A DNA stretch of 64,000 bases from an uncultured Oscillospiraceae bacterium (GTDB lineage: Bacteria; Bacillota; Clostridia; Oscillospirales; Acutalibacteraceae). The DNA is taken from positions 32,222-96,221 of the forward strand of contig UQZY01000002.1 in assembly GCA_900545655.1 (NCBI GenBank), given 5' to 3'. Positions 32,745 to 41,427 of the stretch are shown here, in pieces. Numbering within the stretch: position 1 is the stretch's first letter; the number at the start of each line of letters is the position of its first letter. The position numbers were made by a program, and so were the translations under genes. Below the pieces are notes generated by a model. It made no database searches. It was not told the origin of the DNA and saw only the letters and a list, made by a program, of their open reading frames with translations.

Positions 32745-33216
32745 GTTCACGGCCTCGCCGGAAAAAGCAGCTATGCTGGATGAGGCTATTGAGCGATTCA
32801 GGGGACAGGGCGGCTGTCTTATGCCCATCATGCAGGAAGCACAGGAAATTTACGGATATCTTCCTGTTGAGGTTCAGACGCATATAGCCGAGAAACTTGA
32901 AATTTCCGCCGAAGAGGTTTACGGAGTAGCTACATTTTATTCCATGTTCAACCTCTCTCCGAAGGGAAAATACTCAATAAGCGTGTGTCTCGGAACAGCG
33001 TGCTACGTAAAAGGCTCACAGGATGTTCTTGACAGACTTTGCAGTGAACTCGGAATAGGTCCGGGAGATTGCACGGAGGACGGAAAATTTTCAATTGAGG
33101 CCTGCCGCTGTGTAGGTGCCTGCGGCCTTGCCCCAGTAATGATGATAAATGATGATGTTTATGGTCGTCTTACTCCGGACATGATTCCGGGTATTCTTGA
33201 AAAGTACAAGGACTGA
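32719..33216 (+). CDS. hydC: NuoE-like [2Fe-2S] subunit of the bifurcating hydrogenase (HydC/HndA)
   Basis: A 165-residue thioredoxin-like ferredoxin of the 24-kDa NADH dehydrogenase family. The four cluster cysteines are in SVCLGTACYVKG and CRCVGACGLAPVMM. The N-terminal helical part (LMPIMQEAQEIYGYLP, EVYGVATFYSMF) is typical. With the NuoF-like (37364) and HydA (39179) proteins it makes the trimeric NADH/ferredoxin-coupled [FeFe] hydrogenase. AAAGGAG precedes ATG 32719. Confidence 0.92.
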   Translation: MKKKLTTVKFTASPEKAAMLDEAIERFRGQGGCLMPIMQEAQEIYGYLPVEVQTHIAEKLEISAEEVYGVATFYSMFNLSPKGKYSISVCLGTACYVKGSQDVLDRLCSELGIGPGDCTEDGKFSIEACRCVGACGLAPVMMINDDVYGRLTPDMIPGILEKYKD

Positions 33217-33255
33217 TCGAAGCTCATCTATTGATAAAGGTTTGAAGGAATCGGA

Positions 33256-33615
33256 ATGAAGATTGTAACTATTAAAGAACTGTTGGGCGCAGAGGTTTTA
33301 TGTAACGAAGATAAGCTGGATTGTCAGGTGTACTCCGCTTGCGGCAGCGACATGATGAGCAATGTGCTGGCATATGTGGAGGAGGAAGCAATCCTTCTGA
33401 CCGGGCTTATCAATTCTCAGGTTATTAGAACTGCGGAAATGATGGATATGGTTTGCGTGGTATTCGTAAGAGGAAAAATACCGACCCCGGAAATGGTTGA
33501 GCTTGCGAGGGACTCCGGAATAGTCCTCCTGATTACTGATAAAACCATGTTTGAGACCTGCGGTATTCTGTATGAAAACGGTTTACGAGGAAGGGTGACA
33601 ACCGAGCATGAGTGA
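33256..33615 (+). CDS. DRTGG-domain protein 1
   Basis: 119 residues with the DRTGG-like fold: opening MKIVTIKELLGAEVLC, central LLTGLINSQVIRTAEM, and ITDKTMFETCGILYENGL. DRTGG domains occur with CBS domains and phosphotransacetylases and are thought to bind nucleotides or act in signalling. It overlaps the next HATPase gene by 8 bases. A second DRTGG protein is encoded at 35323, and both are tightly packed in the hydrogenase locus. Confidence 0.82.
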   Translation: MKIVTIKELLGAEVLCNEDKLDCQVYSACGSDMMSNVLAYVEEEAILLTGLINSQVIRTAEMMDMVCVVFVRGKIPTPEMVELARDSGIVLLITDKTMFETCGILYENGLRGRVTTEHE

Positions 33616-34033
33616 ACCCTTAAAGTTTCATTATGACGTTGACGGTGAGGATTTTACCTCGGCGGGTCTGGCGTCGGTTCAGGTGAAAAAAACCTTATCT
33701 CAATTGGGACTCAACTCAGATGTCATAAGACGTATTTCAATCGCGATGTATGAAGGGGAAATAAATATGGTCATACACGCGGGCGGAGGAGTCGCAGACG
33801 TAGATATCTTTGAGGATCATATAGCTATAGCGCTTATTGATCACGGTCCCGGTATAAAGGATATAGGTCTTGCCATGCAGGAAGGGTATTCGACAGCGCC
33901 TGAAAGCATACGTTCACTGGGCTTCGGTGCCGGTATGGGTCTTCCAAATATGAAACGTTACACGGATAAAATGGAAATAACTTCTGTTGTGGGTGTAGGT
34001 ACAACGATAAATATGGAAGTTTGGTTTAAGTAA
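33608..34033 (+). CDS. Anti-sigma-factor-like ATP-binding protein (HATPase)
   Basis: 141 residues of RsbW/SpoIIAB-like GHKL ATPase type: N-box YEGEINMVIHA, G1 box LIDHGPGIKDI, G2 region SLGFGAGMGLPNMKRYTDKM, and a C-terminal VGVGTTINMEVWF strand. Such stand-alone domains phosphorylate or sequester partner proteins. Overlap with the DRTGG gene suggests a functional pair. Its substrate is unknown. Confidence 0.85.
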   Translation: MSEPLKFHYDVDGEDFTSAGLASVQVKKTLSQLGLNSDVIRRISIAMYEGEINMVIHAGGGVADVDIFEDHIAIALIDHGPGIKDIGLAMQEGYSTAPESIRSLGFGAGMGLPNMKRYTDKMEITSVVGVGTTINMEVWFK

Positions 34034-34063
34034 TTTCAGAAAGCAACCTTAAGGGTGAGAGTT

Positions 34064-35326
34064 ATGACAACATATCAGCACTCAGTTATTCTTGATACCT
34101 CAAAGTGTACGGGTTGTACTACCTGTACAAAGCACTGTCCTACGGAGGCAATAAGAATAAAGGATGGGGTGGCATCCATAAACTCCGACAGATGCATTGA
34201 CTGCGGCGAGTGTATAAGACACTGTCCGCATCATGCCAAGAAAGCGAATTACAGCAAGTTTTCTACGGGGGATAAGGGTAAGTGGAAGATTGCTCTTCCC
34301 GCTCCGACTCTTTATGCACAGTTTGACGGTCTTGATGATACAAACTATGTATTGTCCGGCCTTATTGATATCGGCTTCGACAGTGTGTTTGAGGTTGCAA
34401 AGGCAGCTGAGCTGGTATCTGCATATACGAGAAATTACCTCAAATTCGACTGGATAAAAAGGCCTGCGATAAGCTCTGCTTGTCCTGTTATCATCAGGCT
34501 TATTCAGTTTAGATTTCCGTCTCTTACAGACAATATCGTTACGCTTTTACCGCCGGTTGAGATTGCGGCTATGATGGCAAGAGAAGATGCCCTTTCAAAG
34601 CATCCGGAATTAAAGGCGGAGGATATCAAGGTTTACTTTATTTCTCCGTGCCCGGCAAAGGTCAGCTATGTAAACAACGGCTTCGGTAAACACAAAAGCT
34701 ATGTTGATGAGGTTCTCTCAATAAGTGATATCTACTTTCAGCTTCTCTCGGTCATGAAAAGAAAGAATGAGCCGAGGCAGCTTTCGGAATCCGGAAGGAT
34801 AGGAGTGAGTTGGGCACAGTCGGGCGGAGAATCATCTGCTCTTTTCAGCGAGCACTATCTTGCCGCCGACGGAATTGAAAATGTTATAAGAGTTCTTGAT
34901 CAAATTGAAAACAGTTCTATTCCTCAGCTTGACTTTATTGAACTCAACGCATGCCCGGGAGGCTGTGTAGGAGGAGTCATGTGCGTAGAAAATCCGTTTA
35001 TAGCAAAGGCAAGATTGCTTTCTCTCAGAAATTATCTGCCGGTATCACAGACCTTTCCCAAAACGGAAAAGGGCGACAACTTTATACCGCGCGACTTTTT
35101 CTTTGACGAGTTTCCGAAGTACAGCCCCATCAGTAAGCTCAGCGACAATATAGGTGAATCGATGAGAATGATGGCAGCCATTCAGGCTCTGAAGGAAAGC
35201 TTACCCGGAATTGATTGCGGAGCGTGCGGCGCACCCACCTGCAGAGCTTTTGCCGAGGATGTGGTAAAGGGAGAAGCAAGGATAAAGAACTGTAAGATAA
35301 GAACGCCGGAGGATGCAGAAAAATGA
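34064..35326 (+). CDS. Second hydrogenase-like Fe-S protein (HsfB type, putative sensor)
   Basis: 420 residues. Two N-terminal [4Fe-4S] motifs (CTGCTTCTKHC and CIDCGECIRHC), then a domain homologous to the [FeFe] hydrogenase large-subunit C-terminus, and a final Cys cluster domain (DCGACGAPTCRAFAEDVV). The H-cluster cysteines seem kept in divergent contexts: SSACPVI, SPCPAK and NACPGGCVGG, in place of TSCxPGW, MPCTxK and CxxGCxxGGG. This is the pattern of the HsfB/group D hydrogenase-like proteins, thought to sense rather than turn over H2. ATG 34064 follows AAGGGTGAG; GTG 34055 overlaps that site. Confidence 0.85.
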   Translation: MTTYQHSVILDTSKCTGCTTCTKHCPTEAIRIKDGVASINSDRCIDCGECIRHCPHHAKKANYSKFSTGDKGKWKIALPAPTLYAQFDGLDDTNYVLSGLIDIGFDSVFEVAKAAELVSAYTRNYLKFDWIKRPAISSACPVIIRLIQFRFPSLTDNIVTLLPPVEIAAMMAREDALSKHPELKAEDIKVYFISPCPAKVSYVNNGFGKHKSYVDEVLSISDIYFQLLSVMKRKNEPRQLSESGRIGVSWAQSGGESSALFSEHYLAADGIENVIRVLDQIENSSIPQLDFIELNACPGGCVGGVMCVENPFIAKARLLSLRNYLPVSQTFPKTEKGDNFIPRDFFFDEFPKYSPISKLSDNIGESMRMMAAIQALKESLPGIDCGACGAPTCRAFAEDVVKGEARIKNCKIRTPEDAEK

Positions 35327-35649
35327 CTGTTTCGGAACTTGTGAAAAAACTGAATCTCAAAGCGGTTACATTGCCAGGGCCAGAAAGGGTTATAGGCGGA
35401 GTGTATATCGGCGACCTGTTGAGCTTTGTCATGGGAAAAGCCCGTGAGGGCGATGTATGGATAACCATAATGTCGAATATCAACGTTATGGCTGTCGCTA
35501 CACTTGCAAATACTTCGTGTATTATTCTTGCGGAGGGTGTCACTCTTGAGGAGAAAATTGTTGATACCGCAAAGGAAAAGTGTATCAATATTCTTTCTTC
35601 GGATAAGACGGCATATGAGCTTGCGGTTGAAATTTCAAGAGCGGTATGA
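35323..35649 (+). CDS. DRTGG-domain protein 2
   Basis: 108 residues, a second DRTGG-like protein (MTVSELVKKLNLKAVTL, GGVYIGDLLSFVMG, ILSSDKTAYELAVEI) clearly related in fold to the one at 33256 but with little identity. Coupled by ATGA to the hydrogenase-like gene upstream, and four bases before the PHP gene. Confidence 0.82.
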   Translation: MTVSELVKKLNLKAVTLPGPERVIGGVYIGDLLSFVMGKAREGDVWITIMSNINVMAVATLANTSCIILAEGVTLEEKIVDTAKEKCINILSSDKTAYELAVEISRAV

Positions 35650-35652
35650 AGC

Positions 35653-36402
35653 ATGAGATATTATTATGATTTTCATATTCACTCGTGCCTGTCTCCTTGT
35701 GCTGACAATGATATGACGCCGAACAATATCTCCGGAATGCTTAAGCTTGCCGGTATAAAGGTTGCGGCACTGACGGACCACAACTCCCTTAAAAACTGTC
35801 CGGCTTTTTTTGAGGCGGCAGAGCGTAACGGGATTATACCGATAGCGGGTGTTGAGATAACCACCTTGGAGGATATCCACGTTGTATGTCTTTTCAGAAG
35901 GCTTTCGGCGGCTATGGAATTTGATGTGGAACTTTACAGACACAGGGTGCTTATAAAGAATAAAACCGAGGTGTTCGGAGATCAGCTTATTTTGGACGGA
36001 AAAGACGCGACTGTTTCTACGGAACCGTATTTTCTGACAAACGCGACTGATTTGTCCGTGGACGATATTCCGCTACTCGTAAAAAATTTTAACGGTATTT
36101 CATACCCCGCTCATGTTGACAGAGAGGCAAACGGTATCATTGCAATTCTCGGTGATTTTCCCGAAAAGCCGGCATTTGACTGTGTGGAATTTCGCAGTTT
36201 TGAAAATAAGGAGAAATACATAAAGGCATACGATAAGCTTGTCGGGAAAAAGGTGTTGTACGGATCGGATTCACATTTTTTATGCGGAATCGAAGACGCG
36301 GCAAATGCCTTTGAATTTGAAGCCGAGGAAAGGGATCCTCTTGTTGTTACAGACAAAATTTTTGATTTTATCGCGGGAGATTGTGAGGGAACGGTTTTAT
36401 GA
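35653..36402 (+). CDS. PHP-domain phosphoesterase-like protein
   Basis: 249 residues of the PHP (polymerase and histidinol phosphatase) superfamily. Metal-ligand motifs are seen as DFHIHSCLSPCA, LTDHNSL, AGVEITT, SYPAHVDR and YGSDSHFLCG. It probably hydrolyses a phosphate ester, perhaps a nucleotide or phosphoprotein signal, but the substrate is unknown. It overlaps the next gene by four bases and is part of the hydrogenase-linked signalling group. Confidence 0.88.
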   Translation: MRYYYDFHIHSCLSPCADNDMTPNNISGMLKLAGIKVAALTDHNSLKNCPAFFEAAERNGIIPIAGVEITTLEDIHVVCLFRRLSAAMEFDVELYRHRVLIKNKTEVFGDQLILDGKDATVSTEPYFLTNATDLSVDDIPLLVKNFNGISYPAHVDREANGIIAILGDFPEKPAFDCVEFRSFENKEKYIKAYDKLVGKKVLYGSDSHFLCGIEDAANAFEFEAEERDPLVVTDKIFDFIAGDCEGTVL

Positions 36403-36956
36403 AGGAACTGTCACTTAACATCTTGGATGTTGCAAAAAATTCCGTGACTGCGGGTGCGACCCTTATTGAAATAACAATTTCCGAGACAGACGAGACGATG
36501 GAAATCATGATAAGGGATAACGGCTGCGGGATGGATGAGGAAACCATAAACAGCGTGACAAATCCGTTTTATACGACAAGAACAACACGTTCCGTGGGAC
36601 TTGGGGTTCCTCTTTTTAAAATGGAAGCGGAAATGACGGGCGGATGGCTTAAGATAACTTCATATTCGAAAGAAGAGTATCCAGACAGACACGGGACTGC
36701 GGTAACAGCCTTCTTTAATAAAAAACACATAGACTTTATAGGACTCGGAGATATGGTCTCCACCATAACCACTCTCGTGGGTGGTTCTCCGGATGTTGAT
36801 TTCATATTTTTACACACTTATGGGGAGAAGTCGGTGTCCGTTGATACGCGTGAAATACGCGTAGCTGTCGGTGAGGATATCTCGCTTGACAATATTGAAA
36901 TACTTTTATGGATTGAAAATTCATTGAAAGAAGAATACGGAAATTTGTACTATTAA
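36399..36956 (+). CDS. GHKL ATPase-domain protein (histidine-kinase-like, no sensor)
   Basis: 185 residues. N-box ILDVAKNSVTAGATLIEI, G1 IRDNGCGMDEE, and F/G2 NPFYTTRTTRSVGLGVPLFKMEAEMTGG, as in the ATPase domain of histidine kinases. There is no DHp or sensor domain. The C-terminal 60 residues are an unrecognised alpha/beta part. Second HATPase of the hydrogenase locus; it has no obvious response regulator nearby. Confidence 0.85.
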   Translation: MKELSLNILDVAKNSVTAGATLIEITISETDETMEIMIRDNGCGMDEETINSVTNPFYTTRTTRSVGLGVPLFKMEAEMTGGWLKITSYSKEEYPDRHGTAVTAFFNKKHIDFIGLGDMVSTITTLVGGSPDVDFIFLHTYGEKSVSVDTREIRVAVGEDISLDNIEILLWIENSLKEEYGNLYY

Positions 36957-36976
36957 CAAAGAAAGGGTTGATTAAG

Positions 36977-37348
36977 ATGAAATCTCTTGCAGAGCTTGAG
37001 GAGATCCGCAACAAAATGAAGCCGTCGGTAGTGCTTCGTGAGGATTCGGGAAAAACGCGTGTGGTTGTAGGTATGGCTACATGCGGAATAGCAGCCGGAG
37101 CACGACCTGTTTTGCAATCATTTGTTGAAAATGTTGCAAATGAAGGACTCGGTGACAAGGTGCAGGTTCTCCAGACAGGGTGTATAGGAATATGTCGTTA
37201 CGAGCCTGTTGCCGAGGTTTACGAGGCGGGAAAAGAGAAGGTTACGTATGTAAAGCTTGATGCCGAAAAAGCAAAACGTATTGTTGAGGAACATCTCAAG
37301 GGCGGTAAAGTTGTTGCAGAGTATACCATTGCAAATTATGAAAAATAA
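36977..37348 (+). CDS. Thioredoxin-like [2Fe-2S] protein of the hydrogenase locus
   Basis: 123 residues, a thioredoxin-like ferredoxin (Complex1_24kDa-like) with cluster cysteines in MATCGIAAGARPV and TGCIGICRYEP. Such proteins correspond to the HndB subunit of NADP-reducing hydrogenases and precede the NuoF-like gene. ATG 36977 follows GAAAGGG at 36961-36967; an in-frame TTG at 36968 is too close. Confidence 0.88.
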   Translation: MKSLAELEEIRNKMKPSVVLREDSGKTRVVVGMATCGIAAGARPVLQSFVENVANEGLGDKVQVLQTGCIGICRYEPVAEVYEAGKEKVTYVKLDAEKAKRIVEEHLKGGKVVAEYTIANYEK

Positions 37349-37363
37349 AGAGAGGTGTTAAGC

Positions 37364-39163
37364 ATGATTCGTTCACAAGTACTTATTTGTGGTGGTACAG
37401 GCTGTACCTCTTACGGAAGCAAGCTTGTCAGGGAGGCGTTTGAAAGGGAAATTTCCGCAAAAGGTCTCTTGGATGAAGTGAAAATCGTCGGGACCGGCTG
37501 TTTCGGTCTTTGCGGTTACGGACCGGTAGTCATTGTTTATCCCGACGGAACTTTTTACGGTAAGCTGACGCCTGAGGATGTGCCCGAGATAGTTGAAGAG
37601 CATCTTCTCAAAGGTCGTGTGGTAACAAGACTTGAATACAAGGATGTCAACATGACTCCGGATATCGACCTTTCACAGGTTTCTTTGGCTGATACGACTT
37701 TTTATAAGACGCAAAAGAGAATTGCTTTGCGCAACTGCGGTGTCATAGACCCAGAGCAGATTGACGAGTATATCGCAATGGACGGATATCGTGCTCTCGG
37801 TAAATGTCTTACGGAAATGACTCCTCAGCAGGTTATAGATGTTGTCCTTGATTCCGGTCTTTGCGGACGCGGCGGTGCGGGATTCCCGACAGGACGCAAA
37901 TGGTCGTTTGCAGCTGCAAATGACGCCGACCAAAAGTATGTATGCTGTAATGCCGATGAGGGCGACCCGGGAGCATTCATGGACCGTTCGGTGCTTGAGG
38001 GAGATCCGCATGCATTGCTTGAGGCAATGACTATCGCGGGATACGCAATAGGCGCAAACCAGGGTTACATATACGTGCGTGCAGAGTATCCTATAGCAGT
38101 AAAGCGTCTTAAGATTGCTATCGCTCAGTCAAGAGAATACGGACTTCTCGGAAAGAATATTTTTGATTCCGGATTTGATTTTGATATTGATATACGTCTT
38201 GGCGCCGGTGCGTTTGTATGCGGTGAGGAAACGGCTCTCATGACCTCTATCGAGGGTAAGAGGGGAGAACCTCGCCCGCGTCCTCCGTTCCCGGCAGTTA
38301 AGGGCCTTTTCGCAAAGCCCACTATTTTGAACAACGTTGAGACATACGCCAACATCCCGCAGATTATTCTTAACGGTGCCGATTGGTTTAAGTCAATGGG
38401 TACCGAAAAGTCCAAGGGAACGAAGGTGTTCGCACTCGGCGGAAAGATAAACAACACGGGACTTGTAGAGGTTCCCATGGGTACGACTCTTCGACATATC
38501 GTCGAGGATATAGGCGGCGGTATACCGGACGGTAAAAAGTTTAAGGCTGCACAGACCGGAGGTCCTTCCGGCGGATGTATCCCTGCAGAGCATTTTGATA
38601 TTGAAATTGACTATGACAATCTTCTTGCCATCGGCTCAATGATGGGCTCCGGCGGGCTTATCGTAATGGATGAGGATACCTGTATGGTTGATATCGCCAA
38701 ATTCTTCCTTGAGTTCACCGTTGACGAGTCATGTGGAAAGTGCACACCGTGTCGTATCGGTACGCGCAGGCTTCTTGAAATTCTCAACAAGATAACCTCC
38801 GGCGAGGGAACAATGGAAGACCTCGACGAGCTTGAGGAGCTTGCCAATCTTATCAAGGATACGGCCCTTTGCGGTCTCGGTCAGACGGCTCCGAATCCTG
38901 TCCTTTCAACACTTCACTTTTTCAGGGACGAATACATCGCCCATATCGTAGATAAGAAGTGTCCTGCAGGCGTCTGCAAAAACCTTCTTACCTTCAAAAT
39001 TATCGAAGACAAGTGTAAGGGATGCACAAAGTGCGCGAGAAACTGTCCTGTTTCCGCAATCAGCGGTACGGTCAAGCAACCGCATGTTATTGATACATTC
39101 AAGTGTATCAAGTGCGGTGCTTGTATTGAAAACTGTGCTTTTGACGCAATAATCAAGGAATAA
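37364..39163 (+). CDS. hydB: NuoF-like flavin/NADH subunit of the bifurcating hydrogenase (HydB/HndC)
   Basis: 599 residues. N-terminal thioredoxin-like [2Fe-2S] domain (CGGTGCTSYGS, GTGCFGLCGYGP). FMN/NADH-binding 51-kDa core (SGLCGRGGAGFPTGRKWSF, CNADEGDPGAFMDR). SLBB segment, then the [4Fe-4S] motif ESCGKCTPCRIGTRRLLEI. A C-terminal pair of ferredoxin [4Fe-4S] motifs (CKGCTKCARNC, CIKCGACIENC). Couples NADH and ferredoxin to HydA. ATG 37364 with GAGAGGTG upstream. Confidence 0.94.
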   Translation: MIRSQVLICGGTGCTSYGSKLVREAFEREISAKGLLDEVKIVGTGCFGLCGYGPVVIVYPDGTFYGKLTPEDVPEIVEEHLLKGRVVTRLEYKDVNMTPDIDLSQVSLADTTFYKTQKRIALRNCGVIDPEQIDEYIAMDGYRALGKCLTEMTPQQVIDVVLDSGLCGRGGAGFPTGRKWSFAAANDADQKYVCCNADEGDPGAFMDRSVLEGDPHALLEAMTIAGYAIGANQGYIYVRAEYPIAVKRLKIAIAQSREYGLLGKNIFDSGFDFDIDIRLGAGAFVCGEETALMTSIEGKRGEPRPRPPFPAVKGLFAKPTILNNVETYANIPQIILNGADWFKSMGTEKSKGTKVFALGGKINNTGLVEVPMGTTLRHIVEDIGGGIPDGKKFKAAQTGGPSGGCIPAEHFDIEIDYDNLLAIGSMMGSGGLIVMDEDTCMVDIAKFFLEFTVDESCGKCTPCRIGTRRLLEILNKITSGEGTMEDLDELEELANLIKDTALCGLGQTAPNPVLSTLHFFRDEYIAHIVDKKCPAGVCKNLLTFKIIEDKCKGCTKCARNCPVSAISGTVKQPHVIDTFKCIKCGACIENCAFDAIIKE

Positions 39164-39178
39164 GGAGAGAGTATAGAT

Positions 39179-40918
39179 ATGAATATGGTAAATGTTACAA
39201 TCAACGGTATGAAAATAAGCGTACCACAGGGCTCTACTATACTCGAGGCTGCAAGGGAACTCGGAATTGAGATACCGACTCTTTGCTTTATGAGAAAGAA
39301 AAACGAGATTGGTGCATGCCGCATTTGTGTTGTAGAGGTCAAAGGCGCAAAAACTCTCGTTACGGCATGTGTTATGCCTGTTTCTGAGGGAATGGATATA
39401 CTTACAAACTCGGACAGAGTTATAAAAGCAAGAAAGAAAATCATAGAATTGATTCTTTCAAATCACAACTGTTCCTGCCTTTCATGTGACAGATCCGAGA
39501 ACTGCGAGCTTCAGACACTTGCACGTAATTACGGAGTGGACATGAACAAATTTGAAGGACAGAAGACGGAATCGGATTTTGATGAAAGCTCTCCTTCAAT
39601 AGTGAGGGATAACAGCAAGTGTATACTTTGCCGTCGCTGCGTTGCCGCTTGTGAATCACAGACGGGAGTTATCGGTGCAAACCACAGAGGCTTTGATACC
39701 GTAATAGGCTGTGCTTTTGAGTCAAAACTTGCAGACGTTGCATGCGTGAACTGCGGACAATGTATAGAAGCCTGTCCTACGGGTGCTCTTTCCGAAAAAG
39801 ATCAGATAGATGACGTTATAGCCGCTATAAACAATCCGGAAAAGGTTGTTGTCGTACAGACAGCTCCCGCAATACGTGTTGCGATAGCCGAGGCATTCGG
39901 AAATCCTGTCGGAACAATGGCAAAGGGAAAAATGGTTGCAGCGCTCAGAAGACTTGGTTTTGATAAGGTTTTTGATACTGATTTTACGGCCGACCTTACA
40001 ATTATGGAGGAGGCTACGGAATTCCTTGACAGATTCAAAAACGGCGGAACGCTTCCCCTTATCACAAGCTGCTCGCCGGGATGGATAAAATTCTGTGAGA
40101 CATACTATCCGGAGTTTATCCCGAATCTTTCCACATGTAAATCTCCGCAGCAGATGTTCGGTGCAACGCTCAAGACCTGGTGGGCAGAAAAGAACGGAAT
40201 CGACCCGAGGCGTATAGTTTCCGTTTCAATCATGCCGTGTACCGCAAAGAAATTTGAAATCGGTAGAGAAAACGAAGCTGCTGCCGGAATACCGGATGTT
40301 GACTATGTTCTTACTACAAGGGAGCTTGCAAAGATGATAAAACGTGCAGGTATTAACTTCAATGCTCTTCCCGATGAGGAATACGACAGCCCTCTCGGAG
40401 AGGCAACAGGTGCCGGAGTTATCTTTGCCGCAACGGGCGGTGTTATGGAGGCAGCTCTTCGAACGGCTGTGGATGTCATAACGGGCAAGGACAACGAGAC
40501 ATATGACTTTACAGAGGTGCGCGGAACCGACGGAATCAAGGAGGCAACATATAAGGTTGGGGATATTGAACTCAGCGTTGCGGTTGCAAGCGGACTTGAC
40601 AATGCAAGAAAGGTTCTCGAGGACGTAAAGAGCGGTAAAAAGAACTACCAGTTTATAGAAATCATGTGTTGCCCTGAGGGCTGTGTAAACGGCGGAGGAC
40701 AGCCGATTCATCCGAATTGGGAGCGTCAGACTATGGATATTCCGGCTATTCGTTCAAAATCAATCTATGAGGAGGATAGGCATCTTCCGAAGCGTAAGTC
40801 ACATAAGAACGAAGAGGTTAAGCTACTTTATGACGAATATTTCGGAAGTCCCAACAGTCATAAGGCTCATGAAATTCTCCATACAACATACATTGACAGA
40901 TTGGGTACACTCAAGTAA
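39179..40918 (+). CDS. hydA: [FeFe] hydrogenase catalytic subunit HydA
   Basis: 579 residues. N-terminal plant-type [2Fe-2S] (CFMRKKNEIGACRICVVEV), His-Cys3 [4Fe-4S] (HNCSCLSCDRSENC), two [4Fe-4S] (CILCRRCVAAC, CVNCGQCIEACP), then the H-cluster domain with TSCSPGWIKFCE, MPCTAKKFEIGRENE and MCCPEGCVNGGGQP, and a small-subunit-like tail. This is the trimeric (group A3) layout for H2 production or uptake with NADH and ferredoxin. ATG 39179 follows AAGGAGAGA. Maturation genes hydEFG are not in the window. Confidence 0.96.
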   Translation: MNMVNVTINGMKISVPQGSTILEAARELGIEIPTLCFMRKKNEIGACRICVVEVKGAKTLVTACVMPVSEGMDILTNSDRVIKARKKIIELILSNHNCSCLSCDRSENCELQTLARNYGVDMNKFEGQKTESDFDESSPSIVRDNSKCILCRRCVAACESQTGVIGANHRGFDTVIGCAFESKLADVACVNCGQCIEACPTGALSEKDQIDDVIAAINNPEKVVVVQTAPAIRVAIAEAFGNPVGTMAKGKMVAALRRLGFDKVFDTDFTADLTIMEEATEFLDRFKNGGTLPLITSCSPGWIKFCETYYPEFIPNLSTCKSPQQMFGATLKTWWAEKNGIDPRRIVSVSIMPCTAKKFEIGRENEAAAGIPDVDYVLTTRELAKMIKRAGINFNALPDEEYDSPLGEATGAGVIFAATGGVMEAALRTAVDVITGKDNETYDFTEVRGTDGIKEATYKVGDIELSVAVASGLDNARKVLEDVKSGKKNYQFIEIMCCPEGCVNGGGQPIHPNWERQTMDIPAIRSKSIYEEDRHLPKRKSHKNEEVKLLYDEYFGSPNSHKAHEILHTTYIDRLGTLK

Positions 40919-41036
40919 AATGGATGTGAACAATAATTGAACATAAAACGCTGACCTGACACCGAAAACCTTATGAAGCCGAAAAACGGTTTTGTGAGCT
41001 TTGAGGTGAAAGACACAGAAAATATCCTATGAAAAT

Positions 41037-41085
41037 AATCAGGTTGCGTAAAGCAGTTGCTTTTTGCAGCCTGATTTCCTGTTTT
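41037..41085 (+). terminator. Terminator after hydA
   Basis: AATCAGGTTGC (41037-41047) pairs with GCAGCCTGATT (41066-41076), then TCCTGTTTTT. The rest of 40919-41036 holds no gene that I can see. Confidence 0.75.
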
Positions 41086-41136
41086 TATAAAATATTTATC
41101 TGACGGTTTTTTTTATGGCGGAAAGGAGACAAACAG

Positions 41137-41382
41137 ATGGAAAAAAGAGTTGCCGTAATTGGTATAATTGTCGAAAACGCTGATTCTGCTCCGCAGGTTA
41201 ATGAAATACTGCATGGGTATTCGGAGTTTATCGTAGGTCGCATGGGTATACCGTATACGGCAAAGGAATTGCATATCATAAGTATTGCCGTGGATGCTCC
41301 GATGGATATCATAAATGCAATATCCGGAAAAGTAGGAAGAATACCCGGTGTTTCCGCAAAAGCCGTTTGTTCGGCAAAGTAA
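41137..41382 (+). CDS. TM1266-type iron-only hydrogenase system regulator
   Basis: 81 residues of the TM1266 family (ACT/NikR-C-like fold): MEKRVAVIGIIVENADSAPQ, IVGRMGIPYTAKELHIISIAVDAP, ISGKVGRIPGVSAKAV. The family is found beside [FeFe] hydrogenase and maturase genes and is called a putative regulator; the mechanism is not known. GAAAGGAGA precedes ATG 41137. It may lead the ABC transporter genes that follow. Confidence 0.9.
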   Translation: MEKRVAVIGIIVENADSAPQVNEILHGYSEFIVGRMGIPYTAKELHIISIAVDAPMDIINAISGKVGRIPGVSAKAVCSAK

Positions 41383-41427
41383 AGCTTTTAGTTTTTGAAT
41401 AAATTTTCAGTGGGGTGTGAATTAAAA

